Counted from the first letter of the stretch, positions 53,019 through 62,108 are shown. The stretch is 64,000 nt of DNA from Chloroflexota bacterium (GCA_026708115.1 JAPOVL010000041.1:78091-142090), one strand, 5' to 3'. Notes: generated by a model from the sequence alone, not told the origin. Program-made: numbers and translations.

Positions 53019-54365
53019 ATGAGCGATCATCAAGCACAATTCGAGAAGATCAGAGAGCAGGTGGAGGCTTGGCGCGAGGAATTGGCTGTGCCGGGCGTCA
53101 CTTTTGGCGTCTCTGTCTCGGGAGAGAGCTATAGCGCGGGCGCTGGCATAACGAGCGTCGACAACCCCTTGCCGGTAACGGACGAGACGCTATTCCAGAT
53201 CGGATCCATCACGAAAACGGTCACAGCCACGGCGATGCTGCGCCTGGTGGAGCAAGGCGCCCTGGATCTGCGCGCGCCGGTTCGGGATTATTTGCCCGGC
53301 TTCCGCGTGCGCGATGAAGAAGCTTCGGCGCGAGTAACGTCATGGCATTTGCTGACGCATAGAGCCGGATGGACGGGTGACGTTTTCACAGATACTGGCG
53401 GCGGCGATGACGCGGCGGCGAAGTATGTGGACGGCATGGCGGAATTTGAGCAGCTCGCGCCGTTGGGCCGGCACTTCTCATACAACAATGCCGGCTTCTG
53501 CGTCGCCGGGCGGATCATCGAGGCGCTGACGGGCGCGAGCTACGAGGAGGCGATTCAGGAGTTGATCTTTGAGCCGCTGGGCATGCCGCGCAGCTTTTTC
53601 TTTCCGCAGCAGGTGATGCTGCATCGCTTCGCGGTGGGGCATCAAACGGCTGAGGAAGGGGACCGAGTATTGAGCCCCTGGGCGATTCCGCGCGGGATGA
53701 ATGCCGCTGGCGGGATCAGCTGTCATATCCGCGATCTGCTGCGTTACGGCGCGTATCACTTGGGAGATGGGTCGCCGCTGCTGCGCCCGGAGAGTTTGGC
53801 GGAAATGCAAAAGCGCCAAACGCCCAGCCTGCCTTACATGGGATGGTGCGGGCTGGCCTGGATGATAAGCGGGGAGGCCGGAGACACGCGTCTCTGGCAT
53901 ACGGGCGGCACCAATGGACAGAACGCGATTTTAACCCTGGTGCCGGAACATCAGCTGGCGCTGGGCATGATGACAAATGGGGACAAAGGGACGGCGCTGT
54001 ATGATCGCTTCAACAAGGCGGTTTTGCGGGAGTTTTGTGACATCGCGATAGTGGAACCGCGGGTCATCGAGTCTTCGGTTGACGAGCTGGCGCAATATGC
54101 CGGACGCTACCGAGGCACGATGTGGGAAATCGATTTGCGGATGGATGAGGGGCGGTTGCTCGCCGATTTTCGATACCACGGCGGATTTCCGAGCGACGAG
54201 GAATTGACCGAGATGCCGCCGGCTGAAGTGGCGCGCTGCGGGGCGGACCAATTGCTGGTGCTTGATGGCGCCTTCGAGGGTACGCGCGCTGACATTCTGC
54301 GAGACGAGGCGGGCGGGATAGGGTATCTGCGATTCGGATCGCGCCTTAACCCGCGGCTGGATTAA
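53019..54365 (+). CDS. Class C beta-lactamase-family serine hydrolase
   Basis: 448 aa, start behind GAGGTG. Penicillin-binding-protein fold with Ser63-x-x-Lys66 in GSITKTVT, Tyr155-Asn-Asn in SYNNAGF and His294-Thr-Gly in WHTGGTNG. A C-terminal lipocalin-like segment (~340-448, AGRYRGTMWEIDLRMD) follows, as in many esterase/DD-peptidase relatives. No signal peptide is seen. A D-amino-acid amidase, esterase or peptidase activity is plausible. It overlaps the convergent epimerase gene by 4 nt. Confidence 0.88.
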   Translation: MSDHQAQFEKIREQVEAWREELAVPGVTFGVSVSGESYSAGAGITSVDNPLPVTDETLFQIGSITKTVTATAMLRLVEQGALDLRAPVRDYLPGFRVRDEEASARVTSWHLLTHRAGWTGDVFTDTGGGDDAAAKYVDGMAEFEQLAPLGRHFSYNNAGFCVAGRIIEALTGASYEEAIQELIFEPLGMPRSFFFPQQVMLHRFAVGHQTAEEGDRVLSPWAIPRGMNAAGGISCHIRDLLRYGAYHLGDGSPLLRPESLAEMQKRQTPSLPYMGWCGLAWMISGEAGDTRLWHTGGTNGQNAILTLVPEHQLALGMMTNGDKGTALYDRFNKAVLREFCDIAIVEPRVIESSVDELAQYAGRYRGTMWEIDLRMDEGRLLADFRYHGGFPSDEELTEMPPAEVARCGADQLLVLDGAFEGTRADILRDEAGGIGYLRFGSRLNPRLD

Positions 54366-55540
54366 GCCAGCATCTCGCCGAGCAGCGTCCAGCAGAGCCA
54401 CAGGGCGCGTGGCGTGTGAAAAAAGCCTTTCCACATGCCGCCTTTGAGCGGCGTTGACACAGTGCCGTCGCGACGGAGATAGCCGTACCAGCCACCGTTT
54501 TCCGGATCGGGAAAGCGCGCGAATGTATAGGCGTGCATTTCTTCGAACCAGCGCGCGTATTTTTGGTCGCGGCTGAGGTGATAGGCCAGCAGCAGGGCAT
54601 AAAGCGCCTCGGCGTGGGGCCACCACAGCTTCATATCCCATTCGAGGCGGGTGGGCGGTTTGCCGTCGCTGTCGACGAAATAGAGCAGACCGCCATAGGT
54701 TTCGTCCCAACCGCGTTTCATCGAATAGTCGATCATCTTCAGCGCCGGCGGAATCAAATCGTCGTTCTGGCGCGCGATTGCCTCGTGCATGACGAAGGCC
54801 GCGGATTCCAGCGCGTGGCCGGGTGTGATGCGACGTCCGTCATCGGTGTCGAGGCGCTGGTTGTCGGCCCCCAGAACTTCGTATACCGCTTCGGTTCGTT
54901 CATCCAGGAAGTGATTCAGAATCTGATCCAGCGCCTCATCGACAACCTGCTGATAAAGCGGATCGGGCGGCGCTGCGAGGCGCAGTTCTTGTGTGGTAGC
55001 CAGCATGATCATCGATACGTTGTGCGCTTTGGCGCGGCGCGTCTGCGGGAAGACCTTGGGTTCAAGCAGCGTCGGGTTGCGCAACTGATCGACGACCAGT
55101 CGATAGGTATCGATGGCGCGGTTGAGAGCGGCGGCATCGCCGGTAGCGCGGGCGTATTCCGCCAAGCCAATGATGGCGAAGGTCTCGGTGAAGAGGTAGC
55201 GCCGCTTGCGCAATGGACGGCCGTCGGCCGTGACGGAAAAGAACATGCGGCCGTCACTGTCGAAGCCGAAGCGCATGATGAAGTCGTAGATGTGGCGGGC
55301 GGCATCCAGCCATTCCGGGCGACGCTCGACTTCGTTATAGAGCTTGGCGAACATCCAAAGGGCGCGGCCTTGCAGCCACATGGATTTGTCGGTATCGAAT
55401 ACCGAGCCGTCGCGATCGAGCGAGTTGAACTGTCCGCCGCCCTGATGGTCAAGCGAGTGATCCAGCCAGAAGGGAATTACGGAGTCGAATAATTCGCGGC
55501 GATAGATTTCGCGCAGTTCGGCTATTCGTTCCGGCTTCAT
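54362..55540 (-). CDS. AGE-family (N-acylglucosamine 2-epimerase-like) sugar epimerase/isomerase
   Basis: 392 aa. The start at 55540 overlaps the permease stop as ATGA, so it is coupled. (alpha/alpha)6-barrel signatures: MWLQGRALWMFAKLYNEV, the His of TPGHALESA, and KLWWPHAEALYALLLAY. Members epimerise N-acetylglucosamine, mannose or cellobiose at C2. Coupling to a CUT1 sugar importer supports a sugar substrate brought in by that system. Confidence 0.9.
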   Translation of the reverse strand: MKPERIAELREIYRRELFDSVIPFWLDHSLDHQGGGQFNSLDRDGSVFDTDKSMWLQGRALWMFAKLYNEVERRPEWLDAARHIYDFIMRFGFDSDGRMFFSVTADGRPLRKRRYLFTETFAIIGLAEYARATGDAAALNRAIDTYRLVVDQLRNPTLLEPKVFPQTRRAKAHNVSMIMLATTQELRLAAPPDPLYQQVVDEALDQILNHFLDERTEAVYEVLGADNQRLDTDDGRRITPGHALESAAFVMHEAIARQNDDLIPPALKMIDYSMKRGWDETYGGLLYFVDSDGKPPTRLEWDMKLWWPHAEALYALLLAYHLSRDQKYARWFEEMHAYTFARFPDPENGGWYGYLRRDGTVSTPLKGGMWKGFFHTPRALWLCWTLLGEMLA

Positions 55541-56415
55541 CCCTTGATGCCGGAGACCATCATGCCCTCGATGAAGTAGCGCTGGAAGAAGACGAAGAGC
55601 AGTATGACAGGGATAGTTGCCATTGTGGAGACAGCCATAGCGACGGCCCATAAGGGCTCGCGGTCGAGCGACTGCGAGAAGTAGGTGAGACCGACCGGCA
55701 AGGTGACCAGGTCACGATCCTGTGCGATCACCAGGGGCCAAAGGAAACTGTTCCAACTGAAGAGGAAAGTGATGATCGCCAGGCTGGCGGCGGCCGGCTT
55801 CAGCATTGGCATGACGATGCGCCTGAAAATGGAGAACTCGCTAGCGCCGTCAATTCGGGCCGCGTCCAGCAATTCATCGGGGACGCTATAGGCAAACTGG
55901 CGCATCATGAAGACACCGAAGGCGCTGATGAGCCCGGGCATGATGAGCCCCTGGTAGGAATTGTGCCAGCCCAATTGATGGACCAGAACAAACATGGGAA
56001 TCACCAGGATCTGGAAGGGCACCGTCATGATGCTCAAGATAAACAGGAACAAAATGTTGCGCGCGGGAAAGCGAAACTTGGCGAAACCGTAACCGGCCAG
56101 CGCGCCGAAGAAAACCGTCGCAATAGTCTGGACAGCGGCGATGAACAGGCTGTTTATGTACCAGCGCTCGATCCGCGTATTCTCGAAGGCAAACTCATAC
56201 TGACGAAAACCCTGAAACTCGTGTGGTATCCAGTGCATGGGAATGGAGAATATCTCGCCCTCAGCCTTAAAACTGGAACTGACCATCAAGTAGACCGGGA
56301 AGAAGAAAAGCAGTGAGATCAGTAGGGCGACCGAGACGAGGATCAGGTTCCGGATGCGCCGGCGCAGGCGCGCCTCAAAAGCCCAGTCGTTTTCGTATGC
56401 TTTAGCGGAGGCCAT
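55537..56415 (-). CDS. Sugar ABC transporter permease, MalG/UgpE type (CUT1)
   Basis: 292 aa with start 56415 (MASAKAYEND); a TTG at 56454 overlapping the upstream stop is possible. Six helices; the EAA loop reads ELLDAARIDGASEFSIFRRIVMPMLKP. It ends with the short tail EGMMVSGIKG typical of MalG. It pairs with the MalF-type protein encoded upstream. Confidence 0.92.
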   Translation of the reverse strand: MASAKAYENDWAFEARLRRRIRNLILVSVALLISLLFFFPVYLMVSSSFKAEGEIFSIPMHWIPHEFQGFRQYEFAFENTRIERWYINSLFIAAVQTIATVFFGALAGYGFAKFRFPARNILFLFILSIMTVPFQILVIPMFVLVHQLGWHNSYQGLIMPGLISAFGVFMMRQFAYSVPDELLDAARIDGASEFSIFRRIVMPMLKPAAASLAIITFLFSWNSFLWPLVIAQDRDLVTLPVGLTYFSQSLDREPLWAVAMAVSTMATIPVILLFVFFQRYFIEGMMVSGIKG

Positions 56416-56450
56416 GCTGCCGCCCCTGGCCGTTGGCAATGCCAGCCAAA

Positions 56451-57371
56451 TCAACTGAGAGAGAAGTCATCGCTGCGTCCCAGGCGCAATTGGAACAAGG
56501 TGAAGATAAGAATAAAGGCGAAGAGCACGACGGAAATGGCGGCGGCGTCGCCCATGCGGAAGAATTGAAAGCCATATTTCCAGATGACGATGCCCAGCGT
56601 CGTATTGACATCGAGGGGGCCGCCTTGAGACGGCGAAAGCACAAACTGAATGGAAAAGCCCTGAAAGGCGCGGATGGTGGAAATAGCAGCCACGAAGACG
56701 GCGGTGGGCTTCAGCAAGGGAAGCTCGACGCGCAGGAAGGATTGCAGCGCGTTGGCGCCGTCCACCCGCGCCGCGTCGCGCAATTCGGGCGGGATGGACG
56801 TCAAGCCGGAGAGCCAGATGATCATATAGAAGGGCGCGATGTGCCAGTCATGCACTACGACAGACATGATTGGCGACAGCTGCAGATCGAAAAGCCATTT
56901 GATTGGCATCTGCCCAACTATGGGGCCGATCACGCTGGAAAGGATGCCAGACGGGTGCAGCAGCAGTTTCCATATCACCGAAACGACTACGACAGAAGGC
57001 AGCAGCGGCGTGAAGAAGAGCACCTTCATCAATTCGCGCCCGGGGAAACGCTGGAAAAAGAGTACCGCCATAGCCAGCGAGATGAACCAGACAGGTACGG
57101 TGCTGCCCAGTACGAAGCCAATTGTCACGTTCAGCGATTTAAGAAAGAGGCGGTCGTTCAGCAGGTCCTGGTAATTCTGCAAGCCGACCCAGACCGGCGG
57201 TTTCAGCAGCGTAAAATCCGTCAGGCTGAGGCCGAAGCCGATGACGATGGGATAGAGAAAGAAGATCGCGAAAAAGATGACGGCGGGAGCGACAAAAAGA
57301 AGCCCGTAGTATTGGCGCTTCTGCACCAAACCCATCGTCCGCCAAGCGGTGAAAAGCCGTGTAATACGCAT
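56451..57371 (-). CDS. Sugar ABC transporter permease, MalF/UgpA type (CUT1)
   Basis: 306 aa from ATG 57371. It opens with GLVQKRQYYGLLFVAPAVIFF and the FLYPIVIGFGLSLTDF signature. The EAA loop reads ELRDAARVDGANALQSFLRVELPLLKP. A truncated, frameshifted copy of its first ~35 codons lies at about 58967-59110. No ATPase gene is linked. Confidence 0.92.
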   Translation of the reverse strand: MRITRLFTAWRTMGLVQKRQYYGLLFVAPAVIFFAIFFLYPIVIGFGLSLTDFTLLKPPVWVGLQNYQDLLNDRLFLKSLNVTIGFVLGSTVPVWFISLAMAVLFFQRFPGRELMKVLFFTPLLPSVVVVSVIWKLLLHPSGILSSVIGPIVGQMPIKWLFDLQLSPIMSVVVHDWHIAPFYMIIWLSGLTSIPPELRDAARVDGANALQSFLRVELPLLKPTAVFVAAISTIRAFQGFSIQFVLSPSQGGPLDVNTTLGIVIWKYGFQFFRMGDAAAISVVLFAFILIFTLFQLRLGRSDDFSLS

Positions 57372-57402
57372 GTTCTTCGTCAAGATGGTTTACGATACGC
57401 CA

Positions 57403-57430
57403 CCGCCCCGGCAGTCTTATGCCAGGGCGG
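57403..57430 (-). terminator. Hairpin between binding-protein and permease genes (CUT1 operon)
   Basis: CCGCCC (57403-57408) pairs with GGGCGG (57425-57430), continued inward by GGCA/TGCC with a 6-nt loop. Confidence 0.55.
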
Positions 57431-57460
57431 GAGATTCATGAATCGACGGAAGCGGGCGCC

Positions 57461-58765
57461 TTAGAATTCGGTCTTGGCGCGCTGCAGGATGGCGTTGACT
57501 TCGTCTTCGGTTTCCGCCAGCACGGTATCGATGTCTTCACCGCCGATGACGACGCGATCGCGCATGCGTATGAGGGCGTCAATCACCTCGCTGAAGCCGG
57601 CGAAACGCGGATGGAAGTAGTTGACCGCAATCTCGTCAAGGAAGACCTTCATGACCTCATTGTTCTTGAATTCTTCGCTCTCAATGTATTCGATTTTCGG
57701 CTGGAACAAGCCCCCTTCGTTGAGGTAGCGATCGGGCCGGCTGGACAGCCAGGCGATCAGCTTCCAAGCCGCGGCTTGTTTCGCCTCGGAAGCAGTGGCG
57801 TTGACCATCCAGTAGAAGCCATAGTTGGCGAAGCCGTTGGGGTTGACCGCGTCTTCCCAGCGCAACTGCGGATAGAGGGCCCAGTTGGGTATAAAGCTCT
57901 CTGCGCGTTCAAGCAGCGGCACCGCCCAATTGCCCATCGAGCACTCCATCCCCATTCGCTCCTCGCTGCGGATACCAGTGCGCGAGGTGACATATTCGGG
58001 ACCGCCCAGGTTCCATTCGTTGGCCCAGTTGTTCCAGTATTCAAGCACGCGCTTCACCTCGGGCGTGTTGATATGCGCGACGTAGTTGACCTCGTCGATC
58101 ATATCGCCGCCGAGCTGCTGCACCATCGGGTTGAAGTGCAGCATCATGAAGATAGCCGCCGACCAGTTGAAATCAAATCCGCGCCGGGTGATGACGCCGT
58201 TTTCATCGCGGATGGTCATCTTCTCGGCGACAGCGGGCAAGGCTTCATAGGTATAGGGGAAGTCTTCTGCCGGGTCGAGGCCCGCCTCGGCCCAGACGTC
58301 AAGGTTGAGATAACAGGCGTAGGCGCTCATTTCGGTGGGGATGCCATAGAGCGTGCCATCGTAGGTGGCGCCGGTGAGCATGCCCTCAGCCATGTCGCCG
58401 CTGCCGTAGAGCGCCCTCACTTCGTCAATGGTCCCTAAGCCCCAGGCGGTCGGGTCCACCGGAGCAAGCATGCCCTGGAGGTAGTACTCGACGTGATGAG
58501 ACGTGGCCTGGTTGAACATGTCGGGTCCAGCGCCGGATGCCATCGCGGTATTCAGCGTTGCGTAGAAGTCCGACGGCACGGGATTGTACTCAACCGTGAT
58601 ATGGGGATTGTCCTCCATGAAGGCGGCGATCATTTCTTGATCGAGGGCGACGCGCGGCAGATAATTGTGACCCCAGGCGGTGATCGTCACCGGTTCGTCC
58701 TGCGCCTGCGCGAATGGCACAAGCAGGCCCACAATCAAGAGAATAAGCAATACTTTGACTTTCAT
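57461..58765 (-). CDS. Sugar ABC transporter substrate-binding protein (SBP family 1), copy 1
   Basis: 434 aa, start behind AAAGGATTTACC. Signal peptide MKVKVLLILLIVGLLVPF, cleaved near AQAQD. The SBP family 1 domain includes ITAWGHNYLPRVALDQEMIAAF, DGTLYGIPTEMSAYACYLNLD and GFANYGFYWMVNATASEAKQAAAW. It is over 80% identical to the gene at 59260. It is the copy next to the permease genes, so it is probably the primary partner of this importer. Confidence 0.93.
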   Translation of the reverse strand: MKVKVLLILLIVGLLVPFAQAQDEPVTITAWGHNYLPRVALDQEMIAAFMEDNPHITVEYNPVPSDFYATLNTAMASGAGPDMFNQATSHHVEYYLQGMLAPVDPTAWGLGTIDEVRALYGSGDMAEGMLTGATYDGTLYGIPTEMSAYACYLNLDVWAEAGLDPAEDFPYTYEALPAVAEKMTIRDENGVITRRGFDFNWSAAIFMMLHFNPMVQQLGGDMIDEVNYVAHINTPEVKRVLEYWNNWANEWNLGGPEYVTSRTGIRSEERMGMECSMGNWAVPLLERAESFIPNWALYPQLRWEDAVNPNGFANYGFYWMVNATASEAKQAAAWKLIAWLSSRPDRYLNEGGLFQPKIEYIESEEFKNNEVMKVFLDEIAVNYFHPRFAGFSEVIDALIRMRDRVVIGGEDIDTVLAETEDEVNAILQRAKTEF

Positions 58766-58820
58766 GGTAAATCCTTTCTTTAATCTATTTCGTTTGAGGG
58801 TATTTTTCTCAAGAGCGAAT

Positions 58821-58850
58821 GTAACACATCAGCGCGTAATCTGCAAACAA
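58821..58850 (-). promoter_or_regulatory. Promoter of sugar-binding-protein copy 1
   Basis: Minus strand TTGTTT (58850-58845), 18-nt spacer, TGTTAC (58826-58821). The same boxes and spacing stand before copy 2, and much of the spacer is also conserved. Confidence 0.5.
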
Positions 58851-58869
58851 CGCACCATTCGGCGGACAT

Positions 58870-59110
58870 TTAGGTGACTGAGCTCGGCGTCTCGCAGAAG
58901 CTGTCGCCGATGACGAGCAGATCAATGTGCGTGCGCAGGAAGCAGTCGATGGCTTCTTCGGGAGAGCAGACGATGGGATAGAGAAAGAATATCAGGAAGA
59001 AGATGGTGGCTGGGGCGACGAAAAGCAGCCCATAGTATTGGCGCTTCTGCACCAGCCCATGGTCCGCCAAGCGGTGGTTAGCCGACCAATACCGATATTT
59101 TCCTCTTGGA
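58870..59110 (-). pseudogene. Broken copy of the MalF-type permease start, fused to a foreign fragment
   Basis: From about 59110 down to 58967 the minus strand matches the first ~35 codons of the permease gene at 56451-57371 (GLVQKRQYYGLLFVAPATIFF, then FLYPIV). There is a one-base insertion near 59085 and a one-base deletion near 59055 relative to the intact gene. At 58967 the match stops abruptly and the frame reads on into EEAIDCFLRTHIDLLVIGDS, which looks like a piece of a response-regulator receiver domain. This is the scar of the duplication that gave the second binding-protein gene. Confidence 0.85.
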
Positions 59111-59179
59111 CGCTTCGCGTTAGACCCCGGTCACGACAGTCTGTGCCGCGACCGGGGACGCAGGATTCGTTTCCAAATA

Positions 59180-59239
59180 CCTGCCCGCTTAGCTCGTCGG
59201 ATTACTAATCCAAGCGAGCGCTCGACGAGCGCGGGCAGG
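59180..59239 (-). terminator. Long nested hairpin after sugar-binding-protein copy 2
   Basis: Outer stem CCTGCCCGC/GCGGGCAGG (9 bp) and inner stem GCTCGTCG/CGACGAGC (8 bp), separated by a TTA bulge; the loop carries GGATT-ACT-AATCC. It lies 20 nt after the stop codon. A second hairpin (CCCCGGTC/GACCGGGG) lies at ~59124-59156. The gap 58766-59259 has no intact gene. Confidence 0.6.
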
Positions 59240-59259
59240 CTTCGGCACAATTGGAAGAG

Positions 59260-60564
59260 TTAGAATTCGGTCTTAACCCGCTGCAGGATGGCGTTGACTT
59301 CCTCGTCGGTCTCCGCCAGCACGGTATCGATGTCTTCGCCGGCGATGACGACGCGATCGCGCATGCGCATGATGGCGTCAATCACCTCGTTGAACCCGGC
59401 GAAACGCGGGTGGAAGTAGCTGGACGCGATTTCGTCCAGGAAGACCGGCATGATCTCATTGTTCTTGAATTCTTCGCTCTCCAGGTAGGCGGCTTTCGGC
59501 TGGAACAAGCCCGCTTCGTTGAGGTAGCGATCGGGCCGGCTCGATAGCCAGGCGATCAGCTTCCAGGCGGCTGCCTGCTCCGCCTCGGAAGCGTTGGCGT
59601 TGACCATCCAGTAGAAGCCATAGTTGGCGAAGCCGTTGGGGTTAACCGCGTCTGCAAAGCGCAGCTGCGGATAGATGGCGTAGTTGGGCGCGAAGCTGTC
59701 TTCAGCTTCCAGGCCCGGCACCGCCCAATTGCCCATCGTGCATTCAGTCGCCATCCGCTCCTCGCCGCGGAAACCAGTACGAGAGACGACGTATTCCGGA
59801 CCGCCCAGGTTCCATTCGTTCGCCCAGTTGTTCCAATATTCAAGCACGCGCTTCACCTCGGGCGTGTTGATGTCCGCGACGTAGTTGACCTCGTCGATCA
59901 TTTCGCCGCCGAGCTGCTGCACCATCGGGACGAAGTGCAGCATCATGTAGATAGCCGCCGACCAATTGAAGTCGAAACCGCGCCGGGTGATGACGCCGTT
60001 TTCATCGCGGATGGTCAACTTCTCGGCGACCTCGACCATGCCTTCATAGGTATAGGGCCAGTCCTCGGCCGGGTCCAGGCCCGCATCAGCCCAGGAGTCC
60101 AGGTTGACATAGCAGGCGTAGGCGCTCATTTCCGTGGGAATGCCGTAAAGCGTGCCATCGTAGGTGGCGCCAGCGAGCATGCCCTCGGCCATGTCGCCGC
60201 TGCCATATAGCGCCTTTATATCATCAACGGACTCCAAGCCCCAGCCAGCCGGGTCAACCGGGTCAAGGATACCCTGGAGGAAGAACTGGGCGCTGAAAGG
60301 CGTGAATTGGTTGAAGGCGGTGGGTCCAGCGCCGGATGCGAGCGCGGTATTCAGCACGGCATAGTAGTCCGACGGCACGGGCTCGTACTCAACCGTGATA
60401 TGCGGATTGGCCTCCATGAAGGCGGCGATCATTTCTTGATCGAGTTCGACGCGCGGCAGGTGATTGTGACCCCAGGCGGTGATCGTCACCGGTTCGTCCT
60501 GCGCCCCCGCGAATGGAACAAGCAGGCCCGCAATCAAGAGAACAAGCAGCACTTTGACTTTCAT
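59260..60564 (-). CDS. Sugar ABC transporter substrate-binding protein (SBP family 1), copy 2
   Basis: 434 aa, the same length as copy 1. Signal peptide MKVKVLLVLLIAGLLVPFAG, cleaved near AGAQD. Domain blocks are conserved (ITAWGHNHLPRVELDQEMIAAF, GIPTEMSAYACYVNLD). Differences cluster at ~65-110 (for example FTPFSAQFFLQGILDP versus ATSHHVEYYLQGMLAP), in the region expected to line the sugar cleft, so altered ligand preference is likely. It is followed by a strong hairpin and a permease pseudogene, so it must borrow the permeases of copy 1. Confidence 0.93.
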   Translation of the reverse strand: MKVKVLLVLLIAGLLVPFAGAQDEPVTITAWGHNHLPRVELDQEMIAAFMEANPHITVEYEPVPSDYYAVLNTALASGAGPTAFNQFTPFSAQFFLQGILDPVDPAGWGLESVDDIKALYGSGDMAEGMLAGATYDGTLYGIPTEMSAYACYVNLDSWADAGLDPAEDWPYTYEGMVEVAEKLTIRDENGVITRRGFDFNWSAAIYMMLHFVPMVQQLGGEMIDEVNYVADINTPEVKRVLEYWNNWANEWNLGGPEYVVSRTGFRGEERMATECTMGNWAVPGLEAEDSFAPNYAIYPQLRFADAVNPNGFANYGFYWMVNANASEAEQAAAWKLIAWLSSRPDRYLNEAGLFQPKAAYLESEEFKNNEIMPVFLDEIASSYFHPRFAGFNEVIDAIMRMRDRVVIAGEDIDTVLAETDEEVNAILQRVKTEF

Positions 60565-60621
60565 GGTAAGTCCTTTCCTAAACTTTTTTCGACTGATAGT
60601 AATGCGTTTGATGCCTCTGTT

Positions 60622-60651
60622 GTAACAGAACTAATGGGAATATGCAAACAA
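60622..60651 (-). promoter_or_regulatory. Promoter of sugar-binding-protein copy 2
   Basis: Minus strand TTGTTT (60651-60646), 18-nt spacer, TGTTAC (60627-60622), matching the promoter of copy 1. Confidence 0.5.
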
Positions 60652-60682
60652 TGTGCTATATTCCTATCGAGGTGAAGAGCCG

Positions 60683-61762
60683 ATGCCCAAGCCACTAATG
60701 ATCATTGATACAGACCTGCATCCCGTGCCCATCCACGAGCAGGTAGCCGAATACCTTGACGAGCCCTGGCGCAGCCGCTATCTGCGTGGCGATCACGGCG
60801 CCGGGCATCCCAATCTATACAATCCCAACGGCGTGATGAAATCGGATGCCGTAACCGAGGACGGACGGCGCATTGAAAAATCGCCCGAGACGATGGCCAG
60901 CCACTTCCTTGATGTCTACGACATCGACTACGCCGTGCTGAACCCGATGGAGTCGATGGAGCACTGCGTCTCTCCGGATGCCCATTATTCGGCGGCGGCG
61001 CTGTCGGCGGTCAACAGGCACTTTGTGGAAGACTGGCTGCCGGCCGACGAGCGCTATCTGGCGTCGATTATGGTCGCGTTCAGCAATATCGAGCTGGCCG
61101 TGCAGGAGATTCATCGCTGGGGCGCGCATCCGCGGGTGGTGCAAGTATTGGGCGTCAGCGGATCGCCTTTTCCCCTGGGCCACAGCTATTTTCATCCTAT
61201 ATATGAAGCCGCCGTTGCATATGATCTGCCCTTCGCGATTCATCCGGGCCTGGAAGGGGTGGGCATCGCTGGATCAGGCGGCACGGCCGGGTTTGTCGCC
61301 AACTATTTGGAATGGCATACCTTGCTCGCGACGTCTTACATGACCCAACTGGTCAGCATGGTGGTCGAGGGCGTCTTTCAAAAGTTCCCGACATTGAAGT
61401 TCGTGCTCGTTGAAGGGGGCGTCGCCTGGCTGCCGCCGATCATGTGGCGGCTGGACAAGAACTGGAAGGCGCTGCGCTCCACCACGCCCTGGTTGACGCG
61501 CCGACCCAGCGAGATCATTCAAGATCACGTTTATCTGACCACGCAACCGATAGAGGAGCCAGAAAACCCAAGGCACTTCCACCAGGTGCTGGAGATGTTC
61601 GACGCCGAAAAGATGCTGATGTTTTCCAGCGACTACCCGCATTGGGACGGGGATACGCCCGATTTTGCCCTGCGCAATCTGAGCCCGGCGCTGCGCGACG
61701 CGGTGATGTATCGCAATGCGCTGGAAGTATTCAAGCTGGAGGCGCCCCAGCATGTCCACTAA
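60683..61762 (+). CDS. Amidohydrolase family 2 (ACMSD-like) metal-dependent hydrolase/decarboxylase
   Basis: 359 aa, start behind CGAGGTGA. TIM-barrel signatures: IDTDLHPVP (metal His13), LPFAIHPGLEG, VLVEGGVAWLP, and the metal Asp in FSSDYPHWDGD. Members of this group hydrolyse or decarboxylate ring- or carboxylate-containing compounds, for example in aromatic degradation. It overlaps the Rieske gene by 11 nt. Confidence 0.88.
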   Translation: MPKPLMIIDTDLHPVPIHEQVAEYLDEPWRSRYLRGDHGAGHPNLYNPNGVMKSDAVTEDGRRIEKSPETMASHFLDVYDIDYAVLNPMESMEHCVSPDAHYSAAALSAVNRHFVEDWLPADERYLASIMVAFSNIELAVQEIHRWGAHPRVVQVLGVSGSPFPLGHSYFHPIYEAAVAYDLPFAIHPGLEGVGIAGSGGTAGFVANYLEWHTLLATSYMTQLVSMVVEGVFQKFPTLKFVLVEGGVAWLPPIMWRLDKNWKALRSTTPWLTRRPSEIIQDHVYLTTQPIEEPENPRHFHQVLEMFDAEKMLMFSSDYPHWDGDTPDFALRNLSPALRDAVMYRNALEVFKLEAPQHVH

Positions 61763-62108
61763 GCAGGAAGTGCGAGTTGCGTCGCTCGACGACTTGCCGG
61801 TTGGCGAGAGTCGCATGATTCAAGCAAATGACAAGTCTATCGGCGTATTCAACACCGGGCGCCAGATCGTGGCCGTGTTGAATATCTGTCCACATGCCTT
61901 CGCGCCGGTCTGCCGGGGCAAGGTGGGCGGGACGACCTTGCCGTCCAAAGCAGGTGAATTTGTCTGGGGGCGGGAGAACGAGATATTGCGCTGTCCCTGG
62001 CACGGCTGGGAATTCGACCTGCACAGCGGCCAGTGCTTGACCGATCGCCGCCGACTCAAGCGCTTCCCGGTCTTCATCCGCGATGACGACATCTATGTCG
62101 AAGTGTAA
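61752..62108 (+). CDS. Rieske [2Fe-2S] ferredoxin-like protein
   Basis: 118 aa, starting inside the end of the amidohydrolase gene. Cluster ligands are Cys46 and His48 in NICPHAFAPVC, and Cys81 and His84 in RCPWHGWEFDL. The 32-residue interval between the two pairs is longer than the usual ~17-20 because of an insertion (GGTTLPSKAGEF). It is small and soluble, like the electron carriers of ring-hydroxylating oxygenases. No oxygenase gene is in view, so its redox partner is unknown. The tight overlap suggests it works with the amidohydrolase pathway. Confidence 0.9.
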   Translation: MSTKQEVRVASLDDLPVGESRMIQANDKSIGVFNTGRQIVAVLNICPHAFAPVCRGKVGGTTLPSKAGEFVWGRENEILRCPWHGWEFDLHSGQCLTDRRRLKRFPVFIRDDDIYVEV

